Assembly (NCBI RefSeq): GCF_001653565.1
Contig: NZ_LYPB01000046.1
Coordinates: 1 to 64,000, forward strand
Source of the DNA: Paenibacillus oryzisoli
Lineage (GTDB): Bacteria > Bacillota > Bacilli > Paenibacillales > NBRC-103111
Length of the DNA stretch: 64,000 bases
Direction of reading: 5' to 3'
The position numbers and the translations under genes are program-made. Positions 42,359-51,122 of the stretch are shown one piece after another (position 1 is the first letter of the stretch; every line of letters begins with the position of its first letter). Below the pieces are notes generated by a model. That model was given only the letters and a program-made list of their open reading frames with translations, was not told the origin of the DNA and did not search any database.

Positions 42359-43504
42359 TTATTTCTTGTATGGATCGGCTGCATCACGCAAACCGTCGCC
42401 TAGAAAGTTAAACGTTAATACGGTAACAATGACAAATCCGAGTGGAATTAGTTTCCATGGATACAGGGCAATATTCTCAATTTGCTGAGCCTCCTGAAGG
42501 AGTACGCCCCAACTAGTTGCAGGTGAACGAATGCCAAGCCCTAGAAAGCTCATCGCCGTCTCCCCCAGAATCATACCTGGGATGGCTAGTGTCGTCGCCA
42601 CTACCAAGTAGGAGATAAATCCAGGCAAGAGATGCTTGATAATGATCTTCGCGTCGCTGACGCCGGCTATCTTGGCTGCAAGCACATACTCTTCATTTTT
42701 TAGCGAAATGAACTTCCCCCTCGCAACCCTGGCTAGATCCGTCCAACCGATGAAGGCGAAGATGATGACAATATACAGATACATGGTTACGACGGGAACG
42801 CGGGCTGGTATGGCAGCGGATAAGGCCATCCAGAGCGGCAGCGTTGGAAATGAGCGAATGATTTCAATAAACCGCTGAATCACCGAATCAATCCATCCGC
42901 CGAAATACCCGGATATCCCACCGATAAATAAACCAAGCACAAAGCTAATTCCCACACCGATGAGCGGGATACTCAGGGATATTTGACTGCCTAACGCAAC
43001 GCGTGATAGTAAATCCCTACCCATGCCGTCCGTACCGAATAGGAAAATACGGCCAGGCTCATCTACGCCAAAAAGGTGCGTACTCGTTGGGATCAAGCCG
43101 AGAAACTTGTAACTTTCACCCTTGACGAAGAACCGCAGCGGATGACGAACATTCTCGTCCTGCACAAAAATTTTGCGTAAGGTAACAGGATCTCTGCCTG
43201 ATTTCAGCTCGTTGACAAAAGGTCTGAAATGAAAGTTCCCTTCCGCATCCTTGAAGCTCAATTTCGTAGGCGGAGCATTGACATATTTGCTGTCGTAGCT
43301 TTCCAAACTATACGGAGCTATGAACTGAGCAAAGAGCGCTACAAGATAGAAAGCAGCTAATATGATTAAACTAACACGCGCTAATTTATGCTTTTTCAAT
43401 CTGCGGTATATAAGTCGCCACTGTGAGCTGTAATAGACATCGTTATTTTTCGGACGTTTGAAGGTCGTTACGAGTTGTTTGCCCACTGTTGTAATTGGTT
43501 TCAT
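42359..43504 (-). CDS. Opp/Dpp-type ABC transporter permease (DppC-like)
   Basis: About 381 residues. An N-terminal cytoplasmic segment and membrane helix (ARVSLIILAAFYLVALFAQF) precede a longer extracytoplasmic insert than usual (about 65-150). The permease domain has an EAA-type loop (AKIAGVSDAKIIIKHLLPGF) and a C-terminal GLRDAADPYKK. ATG at 43504 has AGAGGTG 8 bp upstream; a longer reading frame lacks a Shine-Dalgarno. It starts 2 bp after the DppB-like stop. Long DppC inserts of this kind are seen in Opp-type carriers of oligosaccharides as well as peptides. Confidence 0.92.
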   Translation of the reverse strand: MKPITTVGKQLVTTFKRPKNNDVYYSSQWRLIYRRLKKHKLARVSLIILAAFYLVALFAQFIAPYSLESYDSKYVNAPPTKLSFKDAEGNFHFRPFVNELKSGRDPVTLRKIFVQDENVRHPLRFFVKGESYKFLGLIPTSTHLFGVDEPGRIFLFGTDGMGRDLLSRVALGSQISLSIPLIGVGISFVLGLFIGGISGYFGGWIDSVIQRFIEIIRSFPTLPLWMALSAAIPARVPVVTMYLYIVIIFAFIGWTDLARVARGKFISLKNEEYVLAAKIAGVSDAKIIIKHLLPGFISYLVVATTLAIPGMILGETAMSFLGLGIRSPATSWGVLLQEAQQIENIALYPWKLIPLGFVIVTVLTFNFLGDGLRDAADPYKK

Positions 43505-43506
43505 AG

Positions 43507-44505
43507 TCACACACCTCTGAATGCAGTGCGAATTTTGGGATCGAGCCATGCCAGCAAAATATCCGAAATCAATGTACCTACAACCGTCAGCACGGCCATA
43601 AATAATAACCACGTTCCTGCCAAATACATATCTTGGGCTAATAGTGCGTTATACATAACGGGACCTTGAATCGGCAAATTCAGAACAATCGCCGTAATCG
43701 TTGAGCCTGTAAAAATGGACGTTAATGACCATCCAAGGGTACTTACAATGGGGTTAAGTGCAGCCCGCGTCGGGTATTTCAGTAAGATCTTCGTTTCTGA
43801 TAAACCTTTGGACCGTGCCGTTACCACATTCGGCTTATTCAATTCGTCTAGCATTTGCCCTCTCATGACACGAATAAGCTCAGCTGTGTTCGCCAACCCT
43901 ATTACGATAATCGGTATGATCATATGCTTCAACAAGTCGAGAACTTTCCCCATCGACCATGCCGCACTTGCGTAATCGCTCGAGAATAACCCTAGTAAAG
44001 GATCACCAAAATACACATAGGATAGATACATGAGAATGATCGCCATAAGAAAGTGAGGCGTAGCCATACCAAGAAAACCGAATGCCGAGAAAATATAATC
44101 ACCAATGGAATACTGCTTTACTGCACAGTAGATTCCGATCGGTATGGCCACGGCGTAGGTAAACACCATTGTCGCCAGAGAGACGATTAAAGTTAATGCC
44201 ATAAATTGATTGATTACACTCAATACAGGTTTGTTATAGCTAAACGAGTAACCGAAATTAAAATCGGTAAAAATGTTTTTCATCCAATCCAAATACTGAA
44301 TAAACCAATGTTGATCGAGCTTTAAGGCTGCTCGCATTTCTGCAATATCTGCTTGTGTCATGACCTCGCCGGCCGCTGACATTTTCGCCGCATACGATGA
44401 AACGTAGTCACCCGGCGGTAACTGAATGATATAGAAGACAATGATGGATATGACAAAAACGACGGGTATGACCATAATAATTCTTCTTAATATATATTGG
44501 AGCAT
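43507..44505 (-). CDS. Opp/Dpp-type ABC transporter permease (DppB-like)
   Basis: About 332 residues, six membrane helices, the DppB pattern MLQYILRRIIMVIPVVFVIS at the start, QLPPGDY, and an EAA loop (ARSKGLSETKILLKYPTRAA). ATG at 44505 has GAGGACAGGATTGAG upstream. An alternative ATG at 44568 also has a purine-rich box, but it sits inside the 12-bp inverted repeat at 44550-44590 and would add about 21 odd residues. The gene follows the binding protein by 98 bp. Confidence 0.92.
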   Translation of the reverse strand: MLQYILRRIIMVIPVVFVISIIVFYIIQLPPGDYVSSYAAKMSAAGEVMTQADIAEMRAALKLDQHWFIQYLDWMKNIFTDFNFGYSFSYNKPVLSVINQFMALTLIVSLATMVFTYAVAIPIGIYCAVKQYSIGDYIFSAFGFLGMATPHFLMAIILMYLSYVYFGDPLLGLFSSDYASAAWSMGKVLDLLKHMIIPIIVIGLANTAELIRVMRGQMLDELNKPNVVTARSKGLSETKILLKYPTRAALNPIVSTLGWSLTSIFTGSTITAIVLNLPIQGPVMYNALLAQDMYLAGTWLLFMAVLTVVGTLISDILLAWLDPKIRTAFRGV

Positions 44506-44549
44506 CTCAATCCTGTCCTCTCCGGTTAATTCGATAATCCGCTTGATAG

Positions 44550-44590
44550 GGATACTGGGGAAATTCATTAATTCAATCTCCCCAGTATCC
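44550..44590 (-). promoter_or_regulatory. stable hairpin between binding-protein and permease genes
   Basis: GGATACTGGGGA (44550-44561) and TCCCCAGTATCC (44579-44590) are perfect inverted repeats with a 17-base loop. There is no T-run, so it is not a simple terminator. In Opp-type operons such structures protect the binding-protein mRNA from 3' decay or cause partial termination, giving more binding protein than permease. That role is inferred from position. Confidence 0.6.
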
Positions 44591-44603
44591 TGTTAACAAC
44601 GGC

Positions 44604-46604
44604 CTATTGTTTGATAAAGAATTGAGAAGGATGACCATGACCCAAGCTGCGGAATTCATCCGCATAAATGAGACTCTTAGGCACATTGCCGATCTTGTTA
44701 GAAGCCACAATCAGCTTAGGCGTTGGGCCTGCATAACCAATTAGCCATTGGTTCTTTTGATTAAGCTTAATGATTTCATTGCTCCACTTCGTGATATCCT
44801 CTTTGGTTGTTGAAGATTTCACTTTATTCCAATAATCCAGGATTAACGCGATATCGCCTTCCGGCTTAACGCCGTCTTTCCCATTGGAAGATGTGTACAA
44901 GCCATAATTTCCGAGCCATGGTGTAAGTACACGAAGCGGTACAAGTGTATCGGGTCTAAAAGCTACATTAACAAGCGAGATATTCTCTGTCGTTACTGGA
45001 ATCTTGTTCGCGTATTTCAGATCATTATGCGTACCGGCATCCACAACTTTGATATCTACCTTGATACCGACTTTTTCATAATATTTTTTGACTAATTCCA
45101 AGAAAGTAGCTGTATTCGTTGTGTTCTCAATCACCGTAATCGTGAGATCAGACCCATCCGCGTTTAAACGGAAATTGTTTTTATCACGTTTCGTTAATCC
45201 AAGTTCATCCAGAAGCTGATTCGCACGCGCTTGATCAAATTTACTCCATTGGTCGGCCCAGCCTTTTTGGTAGCCTACTAGACCTTCTGGAACGGAAGCT
45301 TGCTGCGGAGCCCCTAAGCCGTTCGTTACAATTTCTGAAATTTCTTTGCGGTCAACCGCTACCGAGACTGCTTCTCTGAATTTAATGTCTTGGAAAAGTT
45401 TCCGCAGATTAGGATCGCCAATCGTTTGATTGAATTGAAGCCCGGCACTTGACCATGCTGCTTGGGTCCAAGGCGTGACAGTGAATGCTGCTTTCTTCTC
45501 ATTCTCTTTCAATACCGTGAAATCTTTAAAATCAAAATCAAGCAAATTATAATCGCCGGCTAATGCGCCAAGAACGCGTTGTGCGGGATCTTGTACTTTG
45601 GTAGCCACGAGACGGTCCATGTAAGGCAGTTGATTGCCAGCGCTATCCACTTTCCAATAATACGGATTACGTTCCATAATGAATTGATCACTATTCGGAT
45701 CGTTTTTAGCTACCCAAGGTCTTAAATTAGGAATCTGCGGATTAATCCAATCGTAATAGCCTGTTGCGACCAAGAACGATTTCACATCAGCGAAGCCCCA
45801 TTGCTTCGCAATTTCTAGCGCTTTCGCCTCGCCTACGAACTCAGGCAGGATTGTTTTCTGGAAATGTGCTGGTGCGAAGAACCATTTGTTATCAATGGCT
45901 ACACGCTCCAGAAACAGAACGCTAGGATATTTATGCGTAATTTTGAACGTATAATCATCTACTTTAGTTACTTGTGCGAGTGCTTTTTCACCAGAAACAG
46001 GATCGATGGAGTAGTAGGCATCATAAATCTTCTTGCCGAACGTTTCTTTCGTCAGCATATGCTCCCAATAGAACAGGACATCATCGGCTGTAAATGGCAT
46101 ACCGTCGGACCATTTCATCCCTTTTCTCAAATGAATCGTGAACTCGGTTGAATCTTTATTCACTTCGAAGCTCTTGGCAACGTTAGGCTCAACTGTACTT
46201 CCATCTTTATTAAAACGGAACAGCGACTCCTCGGTCGGTGCGCCAACCGTCCAGCGATCATTCGGGCCTGCCCAAGGCATTTTCCAGTCGCCACCGTATT
46301 TGCCGATCTCATCCGTTACCTTTTCGACCATAACATCTTCCTTAACTGGCAACCGATCTGTTACAGGCTTAAGGGTTCCTGCAGTCACAAGCTTAGCTAA
46401 CATCGGGGCTTCTTTGAATCCGCTTATCTGTGTAGCCGCTGATGCAACTGGACCTGTTGTTTCTTTCACTGCTGAACTTGCTTGTGGTTCACTATCACTC
46501 TCACATGCCGCAAAAACAACTGCAAAAATCAACATCATCATACCCATAAACAAACTGCTTCTTCTCAAGCCAATCCCCTCCATAATTGTAAACTTGTTCT
46601 TCAT
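44604..46604 (-). CDS. Opp-type substrate-binding lipoprotein (SBP_bac_5)
   Basis: About 666 residues (or 654 from an in-frame TTG at 46568, which has GGAGGGG 7 bp upstream). Signal peptide with a lipobox (VFAACESD). The family 5 fold is shown by KSFEVNKDSTEFTIHLRKG and MKWSDGMPFTADDVLFYWEHM, and by FREAVSVAVDRKEI later. Members bind oligopeptides, nickel or, in many Firmicutes and Thermotoga, oligosaccharides. Because all downstream partners are sugar-type enzymes, an oligosaccharide ligand is more likely here (inference). It is the first gene of the operon, below three LacI-type operators and a cre site. Confidence 0.92.
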   Translation of the reverse strand: MKNKFTIMEGIGLRRSSLFMGMMMLIFAVVFAACESDSEPQASSAVKETTGPVASAATQISGFKEAPMLAKLVTAGTLKPVTDRLPVKEDVMVEKVTDEIGKYGGDWKMPWAGPNDRWTVGAPTEESLFRFNKDGSTVEPNVAKSFEVNKDSTEFTIHLRKGMKWSDGMPFTADDVLFYWEHMLTKETFGKKIYDAYYSIDPVSGEKALAQVTKVDDYTFKITHKYPSVLFLERVAIDNKWFFAPAHFQKTILPEFVGEAKALEIAKQWGFADVKSFLVATGYYDWINPQIPNLRPWVAKNDPNSDQFIMERNPYYWKVDSAGNQLPYMDRLVATKVQDPAQRVLGALAGDYNLLDFDFKDFTVLKENEKKAAFTVTPWTQAAWSSAGLQFNQTIGDPNLRKLFQDIKFREAVSVAVDRKEISEIVTNGLGAPQQASVPEGLVGYQKGWADQWSKFDQARANQLLDELGLTKRDKNNFRLNADGSDLTITVIENTTNTATFLELVKKYYEKVGIKVDIKVVDAGTHNDLKYANKIPVTTENISLVNVAFRPDTLVPLRVLTPWLGNYGLYTSSNGKDGVKPEGDIALILDYWNKVKSSTTKEDITKWSNEIIKLNQKNQWLIGYAGPTPKLIVASNKIGNVPKSLIYADEFRSLGHGHPSQFFIKQ

Positions 46605-46660
46605 TAATCCCTTTCTCCTAGCTGGAAATCGGACCCCTTCACCTCCAAGGCAGAATATCC

Positions 46661-46806
46661 TTAAACCGGTTTAATAAGAAATTAAAAAAAATGAACCGTA
46701 TGTTGTTAAACCGTTTTAACAATAATGTAAGCGCTTTACTTAAACGTATGCCGGAATACGCAAACTCATGTTAGTTTCCTATTCGAGTTTATTAAACCGG
46801 TTTAAT
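46661..46806 (-). promoter_or_regulatory. three LacI-type operators upstream of the Opp-type operon
   Basis: TTAAACCGGTTTAA (46661-46674), GTTAAACCGTTTTAAC (46705-46720) and ATTAAACCGGTTTAAT (46791-46806) share the same centre-CG palindrome. The outer sites are perfect. Another LacI-family-like palindrome (GTAAGCGCTTTAC) lies at about 46727. Spacing from first to third is about 130 bp, which suits DNA looping. The 417-bp gap from 46605 to 47021 has no gene. Confidence 0.75.
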
Positions 46807-46815
46807 AACATTCTT

Positions 46816-46829
46816 TGAAAGCGCTTGCT
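46816..46829 (+). promoter_or_regulatory. cre site (CcpA operator)
   Basis: TGAAAGCGCTTGCT fits TGWAARCGNWNNCW fully. It lies 10 bp beyond the distal LacI-type operator, upstream of the Opp-type operon, and indicates catabolite control. Confidence 0.65.
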
Positions 46830-47021
46830 TCTCCGCTTATTTGTATCTTACATCGGAATTCCATCCTTGGCAATCTTTTTTTGGAAGAATGTGGGGGTGC
46901 AATGAAGGTTTCCTTTCCATAGATCAGGAATCAGCTTGGGTCCTTCAAAGATAATCAGGTGCGTGATGATGTGGTATAATTGAGGGAGATTGGTCAGATT
47001 GGTTAGAGAGGAATTATTCCC

Positions 47022-47615
47022 ATGCGCAAAGGTGAACAAACGAAACTCCGGATTATCGAGAAATCGGCTGTTCTATTTAATGATAAAGGGTATACAGGTA
47101 CATCCATGCAAGATATTATGGACGCGACTGGCTTAACCAAAGGAGCAATTTATCGCAACTTCACCAGCAAAGACGATATTGCCATTGAAGCGTTCCAATA
47201 CGCTGGGCAAGTTTTATGGCAGCATTTCGCAGCGGCAATCGAACGCGAGGATACTTCCCTTGGCAAAATTCTAGCCATGTGCCATGTGTACCGTGACACT
47301 GTCCATAACCCTCCGATGCAAGGTGGATGCCCGTTCTTAAATACAGCGGTCGAAAGCGACCACTCTTTCCCTGTTCTTCGTGATCATGCTACACTAGCCT
47401 ACACGCACATGCTAGGATTCATTCAATCCTTACTTGCTGAAGGGGTAAGCAGCGGAGAATTTCAAGCGGAGATTGAATTAGAGTCCCTTGCTTCCTTTAT
47501 ATTTTCAACCATCGAAGGCGCTATTATGGCCAGTCGGCTTACGCGGGATAACCGCCATGTCGCTTATGCCACCCAACATATAGAACGGCTGCTTATGACC
47601 TATAAGGCTCAGTAG
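47022..47615 (+). CDS. TetR-family transcriptional regulator
   Basis: 197 residues. The N-terminal TetR helix-turn-helix is clear (TKLRIIEKSAVLFNDKGYTG, then MQDIMDATGLTKGAIYRNFT). The effector domain has the GGCPFLNTAVESD segment found in the YxaF/LmrA-like subgroup. GAGAGGAATTATTCCC precedes the ATG, with a TATAAT box at 46977-46982. It is convergent with the DJ-1 gene. A TetR-style palindrome lies before the DUF2306 gene at 49541-49555 and is its best candidate target. Confidence 0.92.
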   Translation: MRKGEQTKLRIIEKSAVLFNDKGYTGTSMQDIMDATGLTKGAIYRNFTSKDDIAIEAFQYAGQVLWQHFAAAIEREDTSLGKILAMCHVYRDTVHNPPMQGGCPFLNTAVESDHSFPVLRDHATLAYTHMLGFIQSLLAEGVSSGEFQAEIELESLASFIFSTIEGAIMASRLTRDNRHVAYATQHIERLLMTYKAQ

Positions 47616-47637
47616 CGGCCGTTTTTCTCTTCCCTTT

Positions 47638-48654
47638 TCAGTTCACTCGTCTACCTGTAACCTTCGATGATGGCAGCATTCCTGCTTTCGCAGTTCCACT
47701 CATGAGGTCACCTTGTACCGTTACTTCGAACTTCAAATTCAGTCTCATGGGCTTCCTCACCTTCTGCGTCCATGTCAATTGGCGACCATCCCATTCGGGG
47801 TTAAGTAGTTCGTCAACCTCATCGCCTTGCGTTGCTGTCCCCCTTATGGATCCATCCTTCGAGGAAATGTTCAGCATAACGGACATTTTACCAATAGGCG
47901 TTGCAATCATCATTTGCCAGGTGCCTTCTATCATGAAATTTCCAACGGGAGTCTCGGCAGCTAAAGGGATTAGCAGATCTTCATCAGATGCATCCGAACT
48001 CGCTGCAAAGTCAATCGGCACGATACCTTGTGCACGCCACACCGTTCCCCTCCGTTCATACTCAAATAATTTCTCCACAGCAGATGCGATTTGGGGCCCT
48101 AGTTCACGCTCTACCAAGTACAGGGCTACATCAAGTCCTGATGTCACACCTCCCCCACTTACCAACCGATGCCCATCCTCAACGACCCTGGCTTCAATCG
48201 GAATTGCACCCGTTGCTCCTAAGGCAGACATCCCCAAATGATTCGTGACTGCATATCGCCCCTCCAACAACCCCCCCATGGCAAGCACCAATGAACCGCC
48301 GCACACCGTTGCAACTGTGACAAGCTCATTCTCCAAAGCTCGTTTCATAAGCGTTGTTAAATCCGATTCCATAGCTAACCTTAGAATGTTAGGAACAGCA
48401 TCTTCGGAATCGCCCGCTGGCTTGCCTGAACCTCCCGGAACAAGAATAATACCTGATCGACTCGGGTCTAGAGCAGCTTGAGCTTCGATCGCAGGTCCTC
48501 CCATGCCGCTCGGTACCGAGCGTTTCCCCTCTGCTGACACTAATTCCACCGTCATGGCTCCACCTGCATACATCGCCGCTGCGGCGAATACTTCGTATGG
48601 CGCTAAAGCGTCCATGAGATCGAATCCATCGAATAATACCACTTGAACATGCAT
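47638..48654 (-). CDS. DJ-1/PfpI-family protein with a C-terminal beta domain
   Basis: 338 residues. Residues 1-205 are a DJ-1/PfpI domain with the nucleophile elbow VATVCGGSLVLA (Cys118) and the VSGGGVTSGLDVALYL segment typical of GATase-like AraC-linked and isonitrile-hydratase-like members. Residues about 240-338 form a separate beta-rich domain (GTWQMMIATPIGKMSVMLNI, GTATQGDEVDELLNPEWDGR) that resembles a small calycin-like fold. Such a fusion is longer than a normal DJ-1 protein. GAAGGAGGTACGCTT precedes the ATG. It follows DUF2306 by 13 bp and is in the same operon. Confidence 0.85.
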   Translation of the reverse strand: MHVQVVLFDGFDLMDALAPYEVFAAAAMYAGGAMTVELVSAEGKRSVPSGMGGPAIEAQAALDPSRSGIILVPGGSGKPAGDSEDAVPNILRLAMESDLTTLMKRALENELVTVATVCGGSLVLAMGGLLEGRYAVTNHLGMSALGATGAIPIEARVVEDGHRLVSGGGVTSGLDVALYLVERELGPQIASAVEKLFEYERRGTVWRAQGIVPIDFAASSDASDEDLLIPLAAETPVGNFMIEGTWQMMIATPIGKMSVMLNISSKDGSIRGTATQGDEVDELLNPEWDGRQLTWTQKVRKPMRLNLKFEVTVQGDLMSGTAKAGMLPSSKVTGRRVN

Positions 48655-48667
48655 AAGCGTACCTCCT

Positions 48668-49309
48668 TCAGATCATCGTGCTAGGTTTTCTAAAAACAGT
48701 GCGAATAACGATCTCAGCAGCTACCATGAGACAGACGATTGATCCATACACCGCTATGGTGTAGCTAGTCGTATAAGCAAGACCCACACCATCATGGAGT
48801 AGTGCAGTTATGGCATGAATCGTGAGATTCGTAAATACGAAAGCATAACTCCTCGTCATCCACTTACGATGCGAATTGACTTGTTTCTTCTTAATCTTAA
48901 CGATGGCGACGATCGTCATTACCAGCCACACAATATTCATCAAGTTAAACCCCATGCTGCTGGCCTTCCCACCTGTCGCATAAGGCGCCATATAGCCGGA
49001 AGTGACGTCAACAATGAGCACAGAAATCAGATAGAAATAACCGTTCATTCGATGAAATTTGCGATGCTTTTGTAACATAGTCTTAGAGAAATTTACTGCT
49101 CCCGCAATCATAGCTGTACATGCGAAAAGGATATGCACATTCATCACCTTTAGCCATACTGTCGTGTTCAACGCTCGTTTCAGCGCAGTTTTATGGCTTA
49201 GAAAGACGGTTGCCTCCGGATCATGAACAAAGTTGGCGTACAAAACGTACACAATAAATAGCGCTGTAATGAATGACATGAATACATAAGCTTTTTTACT
49301 CGTGGACAT
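48668..49309 (-). CDS. DUF2306-family membrane protein
   Basis: About 213 residues with six predicted membrane segments. It starts MSTSKKAYVFMSFITALFIV and contains conserved His residues in HKTALKRAL, NVHILFACTAM, QKHRKFHRMNGYFY and NSHRKWMTRSYAF, as in the DUF2306 family. The function is unknown; the His pattern has suggested heme or metal binding to some authors. ATG at 49309 has AAAGGATGAAAGT before it. First gene of an operon with the DJ-1 fusion, under a TetR-type operator. Confidence 0.85.
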   Translation of the reverse strand: MSTSKKAYVFMSFITALFIVYVLYANFVHDPEATVFLSHKTALKRALNTTVWLKVMNVHILFACTAMIAGAVNFSKTMLQKHRKFHRMNGYFYLISVLIVDVTSGYMAPYATGGKASSMGFNLMNIVWLVMTIVAIVKIKKKQVNSHRKWMTRSYAFVFTNLTIHAITALLHDGVGLAYTTSYTIAVYGSIVCLMVAAEIVIRTVFRKPSTMI

Positions 49310-49540
49310 ACTTTCATCCTTTCCTAAGAAGAAGCCGATTGACAATATTGAAGACCTTCGAGCATGGGGATGCATATCGATCTCGCCGCTCTGTTTCAAG
49401 AATTCGAATGAAATGGAAAATGTACAGTTAGCATAATTTCTCTTCATTTTCAATTCAACTTTAGAAAATCCATTTATTCAAATGCCCACACCACCACCAC
49501 TCCTCCGTATCGCAATTATCCATCCTCCGACCTATATAAA

Positions 49541-49555
49541 ACCGAACCGTTCGGT
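49541..49555. promoter_or_regulatory. TetR-type operator upstream of the DUF2306/DJ-1 operon
   Basis: ACCGAACCGTTCGGT is a 15-bp palindrome (one central C), a form common for TetR-family operators. It lies about 232 bp before the DUF2306 start in a 364-bp gap (49310-49673) that otherwise shows no gene. A poly-T run follows it. Confidence 0.6.
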
Positions 49556-49673
49556 CTCTTTTTTTATTATATTATAAAATGCAGCTGTTTACCTATACAA
49601 TTGTTACAAAAATAGGAAGTCCTCTATAACGTGTGCACACAAAAAGAGACCTCCTAATAGAAGGCCGCTTTGG

Positions 49674-50525
49674 CTAATGTGAGGGAATCCAACCTATGAT
49701 TTGCAAGACTGTTAAAACCACTTCAATAACGATTAGAATCACAACGATCCATTCCACGAACAGACCTCTAATGGAGTGACTAATGTTCGAAAAACCTTCC
49801 AAGATGTGATACAAAATGTCCGTTTTGCTTTTAAGAATTGTGTACCGATCGTTTAACTCGAAAAATTCTATCATCTCATCGTAAAAGTGACCAGCTGAGC
49901 TGTTTGACCAAGTCAAATCGGGTTTATCCAGTATCATAATATACGCCAAGGTGTTGTATTCATGACGAACGATTTGCGCTGTCGTTCTTGCCAATTCTTT
50001 GTTGCCTACGCGAAGCTTCCCTTTTTCAAGTCTATCAATCATCGTTTCGAGACTATCATGAATTTTCCCAAGCTGTTCCTCAATCTTTTCGAGCGCAACC
50101 GATTTGGCAAGAACAGTAGAGATTAATTCAGGGTAATAGGATTCAAACTCAGCCACTACTACATACTTGTCAGTTAATTCCATGTTATCGATTTGCTCGA
50201 TATGTAGCCGGTAATTTTCTGTGTATTTCTCTGAATTGTGAAGATCGATCTCAGGTTCGAATGTCTGAAGAAACTTCAGGAAATTCGTTATTTCTCCCTT
50301 ATTCACATGGTTAACAAAGACAACGCTTCCGAAAGAAAACACAAGCACTTGTTGTATACCAATGATCTCTTTATGGAGAATCTTAGAAAGAATTTCACCT
50401 TTTAACATTAAAGGCTGTTCCCACGTATATTTCTTGGGACTCCCACAATAGGTAGCGATTTTGTTTAAATCGATCTCATTCGTTATGGCCAAAGCTTTAA
50501 ATGTGATATCCTGCATGTCCACCAC
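49674..50525 (-). CDS. RMD1/YagE (DUF155) family protein
   Basis: 283 residues. A soluble N-terminal domain (1-220) with the family features VLVFSFGSVVFVN, NYRLHIEQID, ESYYPELISTVLAKSVALEKIEEQL and DLTWSNSSAGHFYDEMIEFFEL, followed by one or two C-terminal membrane segments (EWIVVILIVIEVVLTVLQII). In yeast members are linked to mitochondria and meiotic division; in bacteria the role is unknown. GTG at 50525 with GAGG about 7 bp upstream is used; an ATG at 50516 is also in frame. Confidence 0.88.
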   Translation of the reverse strand: MVDMQDITFKALAITNEIDLNKIATYCGSPKKYTWEQPLMLKGEILSKILHKEIIGIQQVLVFSFGSVVFVNHVNKGEITNFLKFLQTFEPEIDLHNSEKYTENYRLHIEQIDNMELTDKYVVVAEFESYYPELISTVLAKSVALEKIEEQLGKIHDSLETMIDRLEKGKLRVGNKELARTTAQIVRHEYNTLAYIMILDKPDLTWSNSSAGHFYDEMIEFFELNDRYTILKSKTDILYHILEGFSNISHSIRGLFVEWIVVILIVIEVVLTVLQIIGWIPSH

Positions 50526-50592
50526 TCATCTGCCTCAAAGCGTTTTACTTCTATTTTGGACAGAAAAAGTGTTCTTCAATCCTTACTCGTTG

Positions 50593-50907
50593 CTACTTCT
50601 GCTTGTCAATGGATTGCGGCTTGAATGCCAGCCCATTCGTCTGTAAAGCCGCTCGAAGTTTAGGTAACGAACCTGGCCCCATTCCGTGATAGGCTAAAAT
50701 GTCCGCTTCGCTGTACTGGGACAGCTGCTGCACAGTCGTAATGCCATTGTTCTCTAATGCTCGTCTAGCCGGTGCTGAAAGCGTTGAAAGAAACCCCGAT
50801 TCAGGCTCCAGCTCTTGTTCGCACGTCGGACAAGTCGGACAGTCGGTACTTTTATAGTATTTGTGACCTTTGTTACAAATTCTTAACGTTTTCTTCGAGG
50901 TAGCCAA
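50593..50907 (-). CDS. small protein with zinc ribbon and RNA-polymerase alpha-CTD-like domain
   Basis: 104 residues. Cys11, His15 and the CPTCPTC cluster (Cys23, 26, 29) form a zinc-binding site. Residues about 40-100 (SAPARRALENNGITTVQQLS, DILAYHGMGPGSLPKLR) match the helix-hairpin-helix fold of the RNA polymerase alpha C-terminal domain. Such stand-alone proteins occur in Paenibacillus and relatives. The start is TTG at 50907 with GGAGGAG about 9 bp upstream. A DNA-binding or polymerase-accessory role is suggested by the fold but unproven. Confidence 0.82.
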   Translation of the reverse strand: MATSKKTLRICNKGHKYYKSTDCPTCPTCEQELEPESGFLSTLSAPARRALENNGITTVQQLSQYSEADILAYHGMGPGSLPKLRAALQTNGLAFKPQSIDKQK

Positions 50908-51042
50908 TCGTCAATCTCCTCCCCATGTCAAACCATAATGGATACAGACATTCTGTCTTTTTCACCTATTTTACCATAAACAAACCGCCTTCAACCTCAT
51001 GACCTATGGGCATCTATGCTAATTTCTCTTGTAGTAAAAGTG

Positions 51043-51062
51043 AGAAAAGTATACACTTTTCT
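51043..51062. promoter_or_regulatory. palindrome upstream of the acidic protein gene
   Basis: AGAAAAGTATACACTTTTCT is a near-perfect palindrome (8-bp arms around ATAC), and a second inverted repeat TATGGA...TCCATA follows at 51063-51082. They lie 60-80 bp before the acidic protein start, near where its promoter must be, so they may be an operator. Confidence 0.4.
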
Positions 51063-51122
51063 ATGGATATAGTTTTCCATAAAGATAGACAAATTGAATG
51101 ACTATGGGGAGGCAACGTAACG

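Noticed and set aside
46848-47039. 63-codon minus-strand frame overlapping the TetR start
   Set aside because: No ribosome binding site; overlaps the promoter and start of a well-supported TetR gene.
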